Source: CAWUEZ02 sp963921355 (lineage in GTDB: Bacteria; Pseudomonadota; Alphaproteobacteria; Thalassobaculales; Thalassobaculaceae). Taken from it: a DNA stretch of 64,000 nucleotides. Both the position numbers and the translations under genes were made by a program. Below are positions 17,531 through 25,979 of this stretch, piece after piece. How positions within the stretch are numbered: the first letter of the stretch is position 1; each line of letters opens with the position of its first letter. The stretch spans positions 1,674,001-1,738,000 of the forward strand of contig OZ001190.1 in NCBI GenBank assembly GCA_963921355.3, written 5' to 3'. The notes below the pieces were generated by a model that was given only the letters and a program-made list of their open reading frames with translations, was not told where the DNA came from and did not search any database.

Positions 17531-18461
17531 CCACGGCAGCAAACCGGAGCGCGGTGACGTGAGGCATTTCCTCGACCTGGATGAGATCTCGCCCGATCGG
17601 TTGCGAGACATGATCGAACTGGCAAAGGCCTATAAGAAGGGTGAGGGCTTGGCCGAGCGACCGCTCGAGGGCAAGATTCTCGCCTTCATCTTCGAAAAAC
17701 CGTCGACCCGGACCCGGGTTTCTTTCGAAGCCGGCATGAAGCGTCTCGGCGGCGAGGTCATCATGCTGAACGGGTCCGACCTTCAGCTGGGCCGCGGCGA
17801 GACGGTGGCCGACACCGCGCAGGTCCTGTCGCGCTATGTCGACGCGATCATGATCCGAACCTTCGCGCACGAGACGCTTCTCGAGTTGGCGCGCAACGCC
17901 AGCGTGCCGGTCATCAACGGGCTGACCGATCGGACCCATCCGTGCCAGCTGATGGCCGATGTGATGGCATTCGAAGAGCACCGCGGGCCAATCAAGGACC
18001 GTGTCATTGCCTGGTCAGGGGACGGCAACAACATGGCCAGTTCCTGGATCCAGGCGGCGATCCAGTTCGATTTCCAGCTCCGGATCGCGTGTCCGGCCGA
18101 GCTGCCGCCGCCGGCCGAGGTTCTGGCCTGGGCCCGAGACCGCGGCGGGCGGATCGACGTGCTCCAGGACCCGGAAGCCGCCGTCGTCGGCGCCGACGCG
18201 GTGGTGACGGACACCTGGGTCTCCATGGGGGACGAGGACACCAACCGCCACAATCTGTTGGCCCCTTATCAGGTGAACGACCAGTTGATGTCCAAGGCGG
18301 ATCCGGACGCCGTCTTCATGCACTGTCTGCCCGCACACCGGGGCGAAGAAGTCACGGCGGAGGTGATCGACGGGCCGCAGTCGATCGTCTTCGACGAGGC
18401 TGAGAACCGGATGCACAGTCAGATGGCCATCCTGACCTGGTGCCTGTCGGAGTCGCGATGA
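17520..18461 (+). CDS. argF: Ornithine carbamoyltransferase
   Basis: The 313-residue enzyme forms citrulline from ornithine and carbamoyl phosphate. EKPSTRTRVSFE (STRTR at 62-66) binds carbamoyl phosphate, with DRTHPCQLMAD, the SMG(D/E)E block near the centre and FMHCLPAHRGEEV for ornithine. ATG 17520 lies inside the 3' end of argD, so translation is probably coupled. A short N-terminal extension precedes RHFLDLDEIS, the usual start of homology. Confidence 0.96.
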   Translation: MPLDHGSKPERGDVRHFLDLDEISPDRLRDMIELAKAYKKGEGLAERPLEGKILAFIFEKPSTRTRVSFEAGMKRLGGEVIMLNGSDLQLGRGETVADTAQVLSRYVDAIMIRTFAHETLLELARNASVPVINGLTDRTHPCQLMADVMAFEEHRGPIKDRVIAWSGDGNNMASSWIQAAIQFDFQLRIACPAELPPPAEVLAWARDRGGRIDVLQDPEAAVVGADAVVTDTWVSMGDEDTNRHNLLAPYQVNDQLMSKADPDAVFMHCLPAHRGEEVTAEVIDGPQSIVFDEAENRMHSQMAILTWCLSESR

Positions 18462-19414
18462 GAGACCGCGAAGCGCTGTTCGAAAGCACAGGCCGCGACG
18501 ACCTCATCCTGCCTTTCCAGATCGATCCTTACGGCCTGCGTGGGCGTCTGGTCCGATTGGGGGCGGTCTCGGATGCCATTCTGGCGCGCCACGGGTACCC
18601 GGATCCGGTGGCGGCCATGCTGGGCGAAACCATGGCGCTCGCGGTCTGCCTGGCGGGCTCGCTGAAATACGAGGGCGTGTTCACCCTGCAGACCAAGGGC
18701 GACGGGCCGATCAGCCTGCTGATGGCCGACGTCACGACCGATGGTGCGATCCGGGCCTACGCCACCTTCGACGAGGAGAGGGTTGCTGCGGTCGCGCCAA
18801 GCGCGGTTGTCGAGCGCTCGGTGCCCAGGCTGCTGGGCGGCGGGTATATCGCCTTCACCGTCGATCAGGGCAGCAGCACCGACCGCTATCAGGGGATCGT
18901 CGAGCTCTCCGGCCAGACGCTGTCGGAATGCACTCATGCCTATTTCCAGCAGTCCGAACAGCTGGGCACCGGCGTGAAGATCGCCGCCGCTCGGGTCGGC
19001 GACGCCTGGCGGGCGGGCGGCATCATGGTTCAGCGCATGCCCTACTCGCGCGATCTGCCGGGCCGTCCGAGCGAAGACGACTACGAGGAACTGTGGCGCA
19101 CCGCCGTTACGCTGAAGAGCAGTGCCCGGTCGAACGAGCTGGTCGGCGACGATGTGACCCCGGACCAGTTGCTCTACCGGCTGTTCCACGAAGAGGGCGT
19201 GCGGGCCTACGAGGCGAACCGGGTGACCGATAGCTGCCGTTGCTCAAGCAGCCGGGTCGAACGGGTGCTCTCGTCCTTGAGCGTTCAGGATCTTGAAGAT
19301 CTCAAGGTCGACGGCCAAGTCGTGGTGACGTGTGAGTTCTGCAAACGCGAATGGCGCTATGACGATGCCGCGCTCAAGACCGTTCGCACCGAACAGGAAA
19401 GCCCGCGCGTCTGA
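18458..19414 (+). CDS. hslO: Redox-regulated chaperone Hsp33
   Basis: The 318-residue protein has the Hsp33 fold and the four zinc-binding cysteines that act as the redox switch: CRC after VTDS (about residue 265), and CEFC near residue 300. Oxidation releases zinc and activates holdase activity. Its ATG overlaps the argF stop (ATGA). The argD-argF-hslO order recurs in alphaproteobacteria, which supports the operon. Confidence 0.95.
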   Translation: MRDREALFESTGRDDLILPFQIDPYGLRGRLVRLGAVSDAILARHGYPDPVAAMLGETMALAVCLAGSLKYEGVFTLQTKGDGPISLLMADVTTDGAIRAYATFDEERVAAVAPSAVVERSVPRLLGGGYIAFTVDQGSSTDRYQGIVELSGQTLSECTHAYFQQSEQLGTGVKIAAARVGDAWRAGGIMVQRMPYSRDLPGRPSEDDYEELWRTAVTLKSSARSNELVGDDVTPDQLLYRLFHEEGVRAYEANRVTDSCRCSSSRVERVLSSLSVQDLEDLKVDGQVVVTCEFCKREWRYDDAALKTVRTEQESPRV

Positions 19415-19436
19415 CATCCAACCCATGAGAGGTGCC

Positions 19437-20036
19437 ATGACTCTGGATCGGCGAAGCTTCATGACGACCGCGCTGGCGGCCACGGGCCTTGTCGGATTGT
19501 CGGCCTGCACCACACCCAACCCGGCCCCGATCTATCCCGATCTGACGTTCCAGGGCCGGCCGCCGCTGCGCCTGAACGTCGCCGACCTGCAGATCATCAA
19601 TGAAGTCGTGCCGCCGCTGGCGGCGCCCAATGTCGAGCATCTGGCTCCGGTGGCACCGGCGGCGGCGGTCGAACGCTGGGCGGCCGATGTCCTTCAGCCG
19701 GCCGGGGCGACGGGCAGGGGCATTCTGGCCATTCGCCAGGGCAGCATCATCGAGGAGAAGTTGGCGCCCACCGGCGGCGTGAAGGGCTTCTTCACGATCG
19801 ATCAGTCCGAGCGCTATACCGCGACCATCGTCGCTCAGCTGGATCTGTTCGACGGCGCCAACCGTCGTGTCGGCGAGGCCAGGGCCGAGGCGACGCACTT
19901 CGTGACGATCGCCGAGGACGCCTCGCTGACCGAGCGCGAGGCCCTGTGGTACGGGCTTGTCGAGAAGGCGGCACAGGATTTCGCGGTCACGATGGAAGAG
20001 ACGATCCGTCAGGAACTGGCGCCGCACTTGCGCTGA
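19437..20036 (+). CDS. Putative lipoprotein of unknown function
   Basis: The 199-residue protein begins with a charged stretch (MTLDRRSFM), a hydrophobic core and the lipobox GLSAC (Cys near residue 24), so it should be a lipid-anchored envelope protein. The remainder has strand-rich segments (RPPLRLNVADLQIINE, RYTATIVAQLDLFD) and an Ala/Glu-rich C-terminal helix. I recognise no family with a known role. An ATG 12 bases upstream is also possible; AGAGG precedes 19437. It follows hslO by 22 bases and may be in the same operon. Confidence 0.75.
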   Translation: MTLDRRSFMTTALAATGLVGLSACTTPNPAPIYPDLTFQGRPPLRLNVADLQIINEVVPPLAAPNVEHLAPVAPAAAVERWAADVLQPAGATGRGILAIRQGSIIEEKLAPTGGVKGFFTIDQSERYTATIVAQLDLFDGANRRVGEARAEATHFVTIAEDASLTEREALWYGLVEKAAQDFAVTMEETIRQELAPHLR

Positions 20037-20076
20037 ATCCGCCAGTGCGGGCGCCTCGGCTAGGGCGCCTGTCCGC

Positions 20077-21261
20077 TCAGGCCGTCGCGGTCTTGGCCCA
20101 GGCGATCAGGTCCGTCATGAATTCAACGCAGGCCGCCAACTGGTCGATCTCGATGAACTCGTCGGCCTTGTGCGCCTGCTCGATGCTGCCGGGCCCGAAG
20201 ATCACCGCCGGTATCCCGGCCCGCTGGTAGGTTCCGGCCTCGGTTCCGAAGGAAACCACCCCCGACTGGTTCAGGCCGGCGAGCTGGCGGACCAGCGCCT
20301 CGGCGGCGGAGTCATGGTCCGGGTCCAGACCGGGCGCATCAACCAGTTTCACGTGCTCGAAGCCGGTATGCGGCGCTACGGAGCGCAGCGCGGGCAGAAG
20401 CGCCTGCTCACAGTGCTCGTAGATCCGGCGTTCGTAGACGTCGCCGTCGTCGCTGGGCAACAGCCGCATGCCCCAGGTGATGTCGCAGAATTCGGGGATG
20501 ATGTTGTGCGCCGTCCCGCCGTCGATGATGCCGACGGTCAGGGTCGAGTAGGGCGGGTCGAAGGGGCTGCCGGCGATCGGACGGGTCGCGATCTCCTGGC
20601 TGAGATCGTCGATGAAGGCAACCATCCGGGCGGCCGCCGTCACCGCGTTCGCACCGTACCGCGGGTCGCTGGAGTGGCCCGGGACGCCGGTCACCCGGGT
20701 CTTGTAGATCCGCGTTCCCTTGTTGCCGCCGATCAGCTTCATTTCCGTCGGCTCGCCGACAATCACCGCCCGGGGCCTCGGCAGGTTCTGCACCACGTCG
20801 GCGACGATGCGCTTCACGCCCAGACAGCCGACCTCCTCGTCGTATGAGAAGGCGAAATGGATCGGCACCGCGAGGTCCGCGTCCCGCATCGCCGGGGCGA
20901 GCGACAGCGCTGTCGCGACGAACGCCTTCATGTCGCAGGTGCCACGGCCGAACAGCCGTCCGTCACGCCGTTCCATCCGGAACGGATTGCTCGACCAGTC
21001 CTGGCCGTCGACCCGCACGACGTCGGTATGGCCCGACAGCACGATGCCGCCCGGGATGTCGGGGCCCAGCGTCGCCCACAGGTTTGCCTTGCGCCCGGAG
21101 TCGTCGAAGGTGAGGCGGGCGTCGACGCCGAGATCGCCGAGATAGGATGCGACGGCGTCGATCAGGTCAAGGTTCGAGTTCCGGGAGGTCGTATCGTAGG
21201 CGACAAGCCGGCCGGTCCAGTCGATCGCGCGTTCGAGGGCTTCGGCGGCTGGCCCGGTCAT
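20077..21261 (-). CDS. argE: Acetylornithine deacetylase
   Basis: The 394-residue M20-family metallohydrolase releases ornithine from N-acetylornithine. It has LSGHTDVV (metal His and nearby Asp), RGTCDMKAF (bridging Asp), SYDEEVGCLG (catalytic Glu pair), VGEPTEM, and EQAHKADEF (last metal His). ATG 21261 after GGAGG at eight bases is preferred to the longer frame. With argD and argF close by, it belongs to the linear ornithine route, though it is transcribed separately. Some homologues act on other N-acyl amino acids. Confidence 0.92.
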   Translation of the reverse strand: MTGPAAEALERAIDWTGRLVAYDTTSRNSNLDLIDAVASYLGDLGVDARLTFDDSGRKANLWATLGPDIPGGIVLSGHTDVVRVDGQDWSSNPFRMERRDGRLFGRGTCDMKAFVATALSLAPAMRDADLAVPIHFAFSYDEEVGCLGVKRIVADVVQNLPRPRAVIVGEPTEMKLIGGNKGTRIYKTRVTGVPGHSSDPRYGANAVTAAARMVAFIDDLSQEIATRPIAGSPFDPPYSTLTVGIIDGGTAHNIIPEFCDITWGMRLLPSDDGDVYERRIYEHCEQALLPALRSVAPHTGFEHVKLVDAPGLDPDHDSAAEALVRQLAGLNQSGVVSFGTEAGTYQRAGIPAVIFGPGSIEQAHKADEFIEIDQLAACVEFMTDLIAWAKTATA

Positions 21262-21361
21262 TGGGGATGCCTCCACGGGCAAAATTGGAACTCAAGATCC
21301 CGTCGATGTAACACGCCGGAGGATTGCGGCAAGCCGGCGGACGCCCGACGCGGCGAGCCCG

Positions 21362-22288
21362 TCAGCCCAATCGACCCGTCATGAGCGGCCGTCGGCACGG
21401 CCCAAAGAGACACGCCGCGGCCAACAGGACGCCCGACACCGCGGCAATCATGCCGGCAGCACTGACCGCGTGATCGGCGCCGAGCCAAAGCGGACCGTAT
21501 CCGGCCAGGACGTATCCCAGAATCGCGGCCGTGGCGGCGATCAGCGCGCTCAGCGCGACCTGGTGACCGAGACGGTCGGTCATCAGCCGGGCGGTCGCCG
21601 GCGGGCAGACGAACATGGCGATCGCGATGATCGACCCCACGGCGTCGAAGGCGGCGACCGCAGCGAGGGCTGCGCCCACCACGAGGGCGATGCTGACGGC
21701 TCGGGTCGGCACACCGATGGAGTCGGCGAAGCCCGGATCGAAGGTCGAGATCGCCAGTTCCTTCCAGAACAGGCCCATTGCGACCGTGATCACCGCCAGG
21801 ACTATCGCGAGGCGCGGCAGCTGGGGTGGCAGATCGGCCAGTGCCCTGGGGTCAAGCAGCGAGCCCCAGCCGGTGGCGTCGAACCAGATCAGGCTTTCCA
21901 GGCTGCCGTAGAGCGCATGGTCAACGTCGAGGTGGACGCCGCTGGTGTCGGACTGCTCGAGCAGCAGCACCCCGATGGCGAACAGGGCGGTAAACACGAC
22001 ACCCATGGCCGCTCCCGGCTCGACGCGGCCGAGGCGCTTGATGATTTCGATCAGGACGACCGCCACGACGGCCGCGGCGGCGGCACCGATCATGATCGGC
22101 CAGGCGGATACGGTGCCGGTGAGAAGGAACGCCACAACGATCCCCGGGAGCACGACGTGGCTGATGGCGTCGCCGATCAGAGCCTGCCGCCGCAGCAGCA
22201 GGAAATTCCCCGGCAGCGCGCAGGCGACCGCCGCCAATGTGCCGATCAGGATCGGCGGTAGGCTCAACTGGACGAATTCGGCGTCCAT
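21362..22288 (-). CDS. Metal ABC transporter permease (ABC-3 family), second permease
   Basis: The 308-residue protein has about eight membrane helices. Family blocks are FLLLRRQALIGDAISHVVLPGIVVAF near the N terminus and FDAVGSIIAIAMFVCPPATARLMTDRL near the middle. It is the last gene of a four-gene uptake operon with the order binding protein, ATPase, permease, permease, as in SitABCD/TroABCD-type Mn/Fe systems. Its ATG lies inside a 17-bp tandem duplication at 22286-22316. Confidence 0.88.
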   Translation of the reverse strand: MDAEFVQLSLPPILIGTLAAVACALPGNFLLLRRQALIGDAISHVVLPGIVVAFLLTGTVSAWPIMIGAAAAAVVAVVLIEIIKRLGRVEPGAAMGVVFTALFAIGVLLLEQSDTSGVHLDVDHALYGSLESLIWFDATGWGSLLDPRALADLPPQLPRLAIVLAVITVAMGLFWKELAISTFDPGFADSIGVPTRAVSIALVVGAALAAVAAFDAVGSIIAIAMFVCPPATARLMTDRLGHQVALSALIAATAAILGYVLAGYGPLWLGADHAVSAAGMIAAVSGVLLAAACLFGPCRRPLMTGRLG

Positions 22289-22316
22289 CACGTCGCGAGC
22301 CCCATCACGTCGCGAG
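22286..22316. repeat. Tandem duplication at a stop/start junction
   Basis: CATCACGTCGCGAG occurs at 22286-22299 and again at 22303-22316, a 17-base period. One copy contains the stop of the first permease gene and the other the start of the second permease gene (both read TGATG on the reverse strand). A former stop-start overlap appears to have been separated by this duplication. Confidence 0.75.
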
Positions 22317-23522
22317 CTCCGGACGGGGCAGGTGCGAGTCCAGGTGAGCGACCTGGTCCGGTGTCAGCAGTTCGTCGATCGGAGTCAGTCCGTCGTAGCG
22401 GTCGAGGACCGGGTCATCGGCCGCCAGGCGCTGGGCCGCCGCCCAGCGGGCCTCGTCAAGCTGGGCGCGGGCGGCGGCTTCCCGCCCGTCATCGGTGAGG
22501 ACGCCGTCGCCTCGGATCAGGCCGGTCCGGCCCAGGACGCTGAGTGTCAGCCGGTCATAGATCGGCTCGCCCCGCGCCAGGGCGCGCAGACCCTGACGTC
22601 GATGGACGCGATGCTGAAACCGCCTGTGCCGGAGCATGGATGCGAGGATTCCCCGCGTCGGCGAGGCGACCAGCGAGACTGCGAAGCCACTGAACGCCAC
22701 CAGGACGATGACCGGTCCGGTCGGCAGGTCGGCGGCGACCGATGACAGGGCGGCACCCAGATAGCCTGAGGCACCACCGATGCCGGCGGCGATCAGCACC
22801 AGGCGGTCGACCCGATCGGTCCAGAACCGGGCGGCGACCGGCGGGACGATCAGCATGGCGACGATGAGGATCAGTCCGACCACCTTCAGTCCGATCACCG
22901 TCACCAGGAGGGCGAGCCCCATCATCGCGAGATCGGTCCGGTTCACATCGATGCCGATCGCGCTGGCATGTTCGGCATCGAATGCCACCATCGTCATCGG
23001 CCGTCGCAGGGCGAACACCAGGGCCGCGGCGACGGCTCCGGCCAGCGCGATGCTGACGGATTCCTGGAGCAGCATGCCTGCGGTCGATCCGAGCAGAAAG
23101 CTCTCCAGCCCGGCCGGTCGACCCGATGTCAGGGTCTGGATGACCGTCAGGAGAACGACGCCAAGCCCGAACGAGACCGAGAGCACGGCGCCGATCGCCG
23201 CGTCTTCGCCGAGCCGTGTGCGGCGGCTAATCCAATGGACCAGCCACAGGCCGAGAGCGGATGAGCAGGCGGATCCGAGCACCAGGCCCGGCAACCAGCG
23301 TCCGTCGCCGCCGATGGCGACCATCACCATGAAGGCGATGGCGACCCCGGGCAGGGTTGCATGGGTGATGGCGTCGGAGATCAGCGCGCGCTTGCGCAGG
23401 AAGATGAAGGCTCCCGCGGCGCCGGCGGCCAGGCCCAGCAGCCCGGCTCCGACGGTGACGATGGCGGAGTTATATCCGGCGCGCAGGGTGACGGCATCGA
23501 CGAAGAGCTCGAGCGGATCCAT
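22305..23522 (-). CDS. Metal ABC transporter permease with C-terminal winged-helix-like domain
   Basis: The first 280 or so residues form an ABC-3 permease: FIFLRKRALISDAITHATLPGVAIAF, then KVVGLILIVAMLIVPPVAARFW. The cytoplasmic tail of about 120 residues (RFQHRVHRRQGLRALARGEP, then VLTDDGREAAARAQLDEARWAAAQ) resembles the DtxR/MntR-like extension found on some TroC-type Mn permeases. The 405-residue length against about 280 for a plain permease fits that fusion. It could sense metal at the transporter. The ATPase gene precedes it by nine bases. Confidence 0.88.
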   Translation of the reverse strand: MDPLELFVDAVTLRAGYNSAIVTVGAGLLGLAAGAAGAFIFLRKRALISDAITHATLPGVAIAFMVMVAIGGDGRWLPGLVLGSACSSALGLWLVHWISRRTRLGEDAAIGAVLSVSFGLGVVLLTVIQTLTSGRPAGLESFLLGSTAGMLLQESVSIALAGAVAAALVFALRRPMTMVAFDAEHASAIGIDVNRTDLAMMGLALLVTVIGLKVVGLILIVAMLIVPPVAARFWTDRVDRLVLIAAGIGGASGYLGAALSSVAADLPTGPVIVLVAFSGFAVSLVASPTRGILASMLRHRRFQHRVHRRQGLRALARGEPIYDRLTLSVLGRTGLIRGDGVLTDDGREAAARAQLDEARWAAAQRLAADDPVLDRYDGLTPIDELLTPDQVAHLDSHLPRPELAT

Positions 23523-23531
23523 CGATCCGGA

Positions 23532-24341
23532 TCAGGCGGTCTGAAGGCGCAGCTCGTCGATCTGGCTGGTGGCGAGGCGACCGCCATAGGTCGCTTGCAG
23601 CGCGTCCGGGGTGAAAGCGTCCTCGATCGCACCCTCGGCGACCTTGCGCATGTTGATGAGCAACACACGGTCGAAGTACTCGGCGACCGTGGACAGGTCG
23701 TGATGGACGCAGACCACGGTCTTGCCGCCGGCCTTGAGATCCCGGAGCACGGCCACGATCGCGCGTTCGGTGGCCGCATCGACCCCGGCAAAGGGCTCGT
23801 CCAACAGGTAGAGGTCTGCGTCCTGGGCCAGGGCCCGGGCGAGAAAGCCCCGCTGTTGCTGGCCGCCGGACAACTGACCGATCTGGCGGTCGGCGAAATC
23901 CGTCATGCCGACCCGTTCGAGGCAAGCCATCGCCTGGGCGCGATGCCGCGCGGCCGACGGTCGGAACAGGCCGATCGTGTCGTACAACCCCATCAGCACC
24001 ACATCGATGACGCGGACCGGGAAGTCCCAATCGACCGATGCGCGCTGCGGGACATAGGCGACCCGTTCCCGTACCCGGGTCAGCGGTTTTCCGAAGAAGC
24101 CGACATCACCGGAAATGCAGGGCACGATGCCGAGCGTGCTGCGCAGGAAGGTGGACTTGCCGGCACCGTTCGGTCCGACGATCGCGGTCATTGTGCCTTC
24201 CGGAAAAACCGCATCGATCGAGAATATCGCCGGCTTGCCGCCGTAGGACACGGTCAGGCCCCGCACGTCCAACGGGGTGGTGGTGTTGGCCGGGCGCTGG
24301 TGGCGGCCGCCATCGGCCCTCAAGTCGACAACCGGTGCCAT
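23532..24341 (-). CDS. Metal ABC transporter ATP-binding protein
   Basis: The 269-residue ATPase has Walker A GPNGAGKST (near residue 56), the signature LSGGQQQRGFLARAL, Walker B DLYLLDEPFAGVD and the switch HHD in VCVHHDLSTV. It powers the two permeases of the operon. The N-terminal 20 residues before PLDVRGLTVSYGG are not conserved in the family, so the true start may be slightly downstream. It follows the binding-protein gene by three bases. Confidence 0.92.
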   Translation of the reverse strand: MAPVVDLRADGGRHQRPANTTTPLDVRGLTVSYGGKPAIFSIDAVFPEGTMTAIVGPNGAGKSTFLRSTLGIVPCISGDVGFFGKPLTRVRERVAYVPQRASVDWDFPVRVIDVVLMGLYDTIGLFRPSAARHRAQAMACLERVGMTDFADRQIGQLSGGQQQRGFLARALAQDADLYLLDEPFAGVDAATERAIVAVLRDLKAGGKTVVCVHHDLSTVAEYFDRVLLINMRKVAEGAIEDAFTPDALQATYGGRLATSQIDELRLQTA

Positions 24342-24344
24342 CGT

Positions 24345-25331
24345 TCAGGACCCCGCTGCTAGCCGGCCGTTCATGCCGCGCGCCGGGGACGTGCCACCCA
24401 AGGCGCCGGTGACGGTCGTGGCGTTGTGGTCGATCATGCCGATATAGGTGCCCTCGTAGGTGCCGGCCGGGCCCATGGCGTCGGAAAACAGCTCGCCGCC
24501 GATCGCGACCGTATGGCCCCGGGCGGCCGCCCCTTCGATAAGGGCACGCACGTTGCGATCAGACACGGAGCTCTCGACGAAAACGGCCGCGATCCGGCGC
24601 GCCACCAGGAGGTCGACGAGCTCTTCGATCCGGCGCAGCCCGGCCTCGGACTCGGTCGAAATGCCCTGAATGCCAAGGACCTCGAAGCCGTAAGCCCTGC
24701 CGAAGTAGTTGAAGGCGTCATGCGCAGTCACGAGGACGCGCTGCGCTGAGGGAACCGTTGCCAGCACGTCGCGCCCATAGCGCCCGAGTTCGGCGATATC
24801 GCCGAGATGCGCGTCCGCCTCAGCGCGGTAGGCATCGGCGCCCGCCGGATCGGCTTCGATCAACGCGTCACGCACCCCGCCGACGACATCGGCCCACAGC
24901 GCCGGGTCCATCCAGACATGGGGGTCGAACCGGCCGGCGTAGTCGTCATGGGCGATCCGGCTTTCCTCGGCAACCGATTCGCCGACCGCGATCACGGTCC
25001 GGCGCTTTGCGAGGTCGAGCAGAAACTCTTCAAGCTGGGCTTCCAGATACAGCCCGTGCCACAGCACAAGGTCAGCGCGCAGCATGTGCGCGATATCGCT
25101 GCGGGTCTGGCGATAGGCATGCGGGTCGATGCCCGGTCCCATCAGCGCCCGCACCGCGACTCGATCCCCGCCGACCTGCCGGACCGCATCGGCGATCATG
25201 GAAGTCGTTGCGACCACTTGCAGTTTCTCATCCGCGACGACGTTGCCCGGGCGGCCCGTCGCCGCCACGGCCAGGATCGCCAGAACCGCGATCACCAGTT
25301 TTCTCACCATCGGACGGCGGCCATCGGACAT
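24345..25331 (-). CDS. Manganese/zinc-type ABC transporter substrate-binding protein
   Basis: The 328-residue cluster A-I binding protein has an N-terminal signal peptide (VRKLVIAVLAILAVAA, cleavage near VVADEK). Metal ligands are visible as His in GPGIDPHAY, His in RFDPHVWMDP, Glu in ISTESEAG and Asp in YIGMIDHN; two His, a Glu and an Asp favour Mn or Fe over Zn. No His-rich zinc loop is present. ATG 25331 is chosen, but ATG 25310 at the signal peptide itself is equally plausible. It is first in the operon and divergent from mntR. Confidence 0.88.
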   Translation of the reverse strand: MSDGRRPMVRKLVIAVLAILAVAATGRPGNVVADEKLQVVATTSMIADAVRQVGGDRVAVRALMGPGIDPHAYRQTRSDIAHMLRADLVLWHGLYLEAQLEEFLLDLAKRRTVIAVGESVAEESRIAHDDYAGRFDPHVWMDPALWADVVGGVRDALIEADPAGADAYRAEADAHLGDIAELGRYGRDVLATVPSAQRVLVTAHDAFNYFGRAYGFEVLGIQGISTESEAGLRRIEELVDLLVARRIAAVFVESSVSDRNVRALIEGAAARGHTVAIGGELFSDAMGPAGTYEGTYIGMIDHNATTVTGALGGTSPARGMNGRLAAGS

Positions 25332-25395
25332 TTCGGATCCCGTCGCGGATAACAAATGCAGGGTCGTTTCAAATTAGGTGGACCGACTGTCAATG

Positions 25396-25409
25396 TTAGT
25401 CAAGCCTAA
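25396..25409. promoter_or_regulatory. Candidate MntR/DtxR operator between the Mn operon and mntR
   Basis: TTAGTCAAGCCTAA has inverted TTAG/CTAA ends. It lies in the 134-base divergent gap, 57 bases before mntR and 65 bases from the binding-protein start, in an AT-richer stretch that also holds AAATTAGG at 25371-25378. DtxR-family sites often carry TTAGG and CCTAA half-sites. Metal-loaded MntR bound here could repress both units. Confidence 0.5.
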
Positions 25410-25465
25410 ATTGATTTCGACTCTGCAAGTCAGTACTGTCGCCGCGGTGCCGGGCCAGAGAGTTT

Positions 25466-25903
25466 ATGACGGAACTTAAGAAAACCAGATCGGTCGAAGA
25501 TCACGCGCAGACGTTCCGGCGGCTGCGCGACGAACACGCGCGCGAAGTGACCGAGGACTATGTCGAGATGATCGCCGATCTGATCGAACAGGACGGTGAG
25601 GCCCGGGCGGTCGCGCTGGCGGAACGGTTCGGCGTGACCGCGGCGACCGTGAACAACACAATCAAGCGCCTGGAGCGTGACGGCTATGTCACCAGCAAGC
25701 CGTACCGCGCGATTTTCCTGACCGATGCGGGCAGGGCGCTCGCCGAGAAGTGTCGGGACCGTCATCGCCTCGTCTGCGACTTCCTGATCGCCATTGGTGT
25801 CACCCATGACGTTGCGGAGGCCGATGCCGAGGGGATCGAACACCATGTGAGTGATGCGACCCTGGATGTGTTCCGGGCGTTCATCAATCGGCGGGACGAT
25901 TGA
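25466..25903 (+). CDS. mntR: Manganese-responsive regulator, DtxR/MntR family
   Basis: The 145-residue protein has a winged helix (YVEMIADLIEQDGEARAVALAERFGVTAATVNNTIKRLERDGYVTSKPYRAIFLTDAGRALAE), then a dimerisation/metal domain with CRDRHRLVCDFLIAIGVTHDVAEADAEGIEHHVSD. His, Cys and Glu residues there match the metal sites of MntR-type repressors. It lacks the SH3-like C-terminal domain of DtxR, as usual for MntR. Being divergent from the uptake operon supports control of that operon by Mn. Confidence 0.9.
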   Translation: MTELKKTRSVEDHAQTFRRLRDEHAREVTEDYVEMIADLIEQDGEARAVALAERFGVTAATVNNTIKRLERDGYVTSKPYRAIFLTDAGRALAEKCRDRHRLVCDFLIAIGVTHDVAEADAEGIEHHVSDATLDVFRAFINRRDD

Positions 25904-25979
25904 CCGGACTGGATGGTCGCGGGCCTCGACGGGACTACATGGTGGCGCTACATCCCAGTCTGACCAAGACGAGTCTGTC

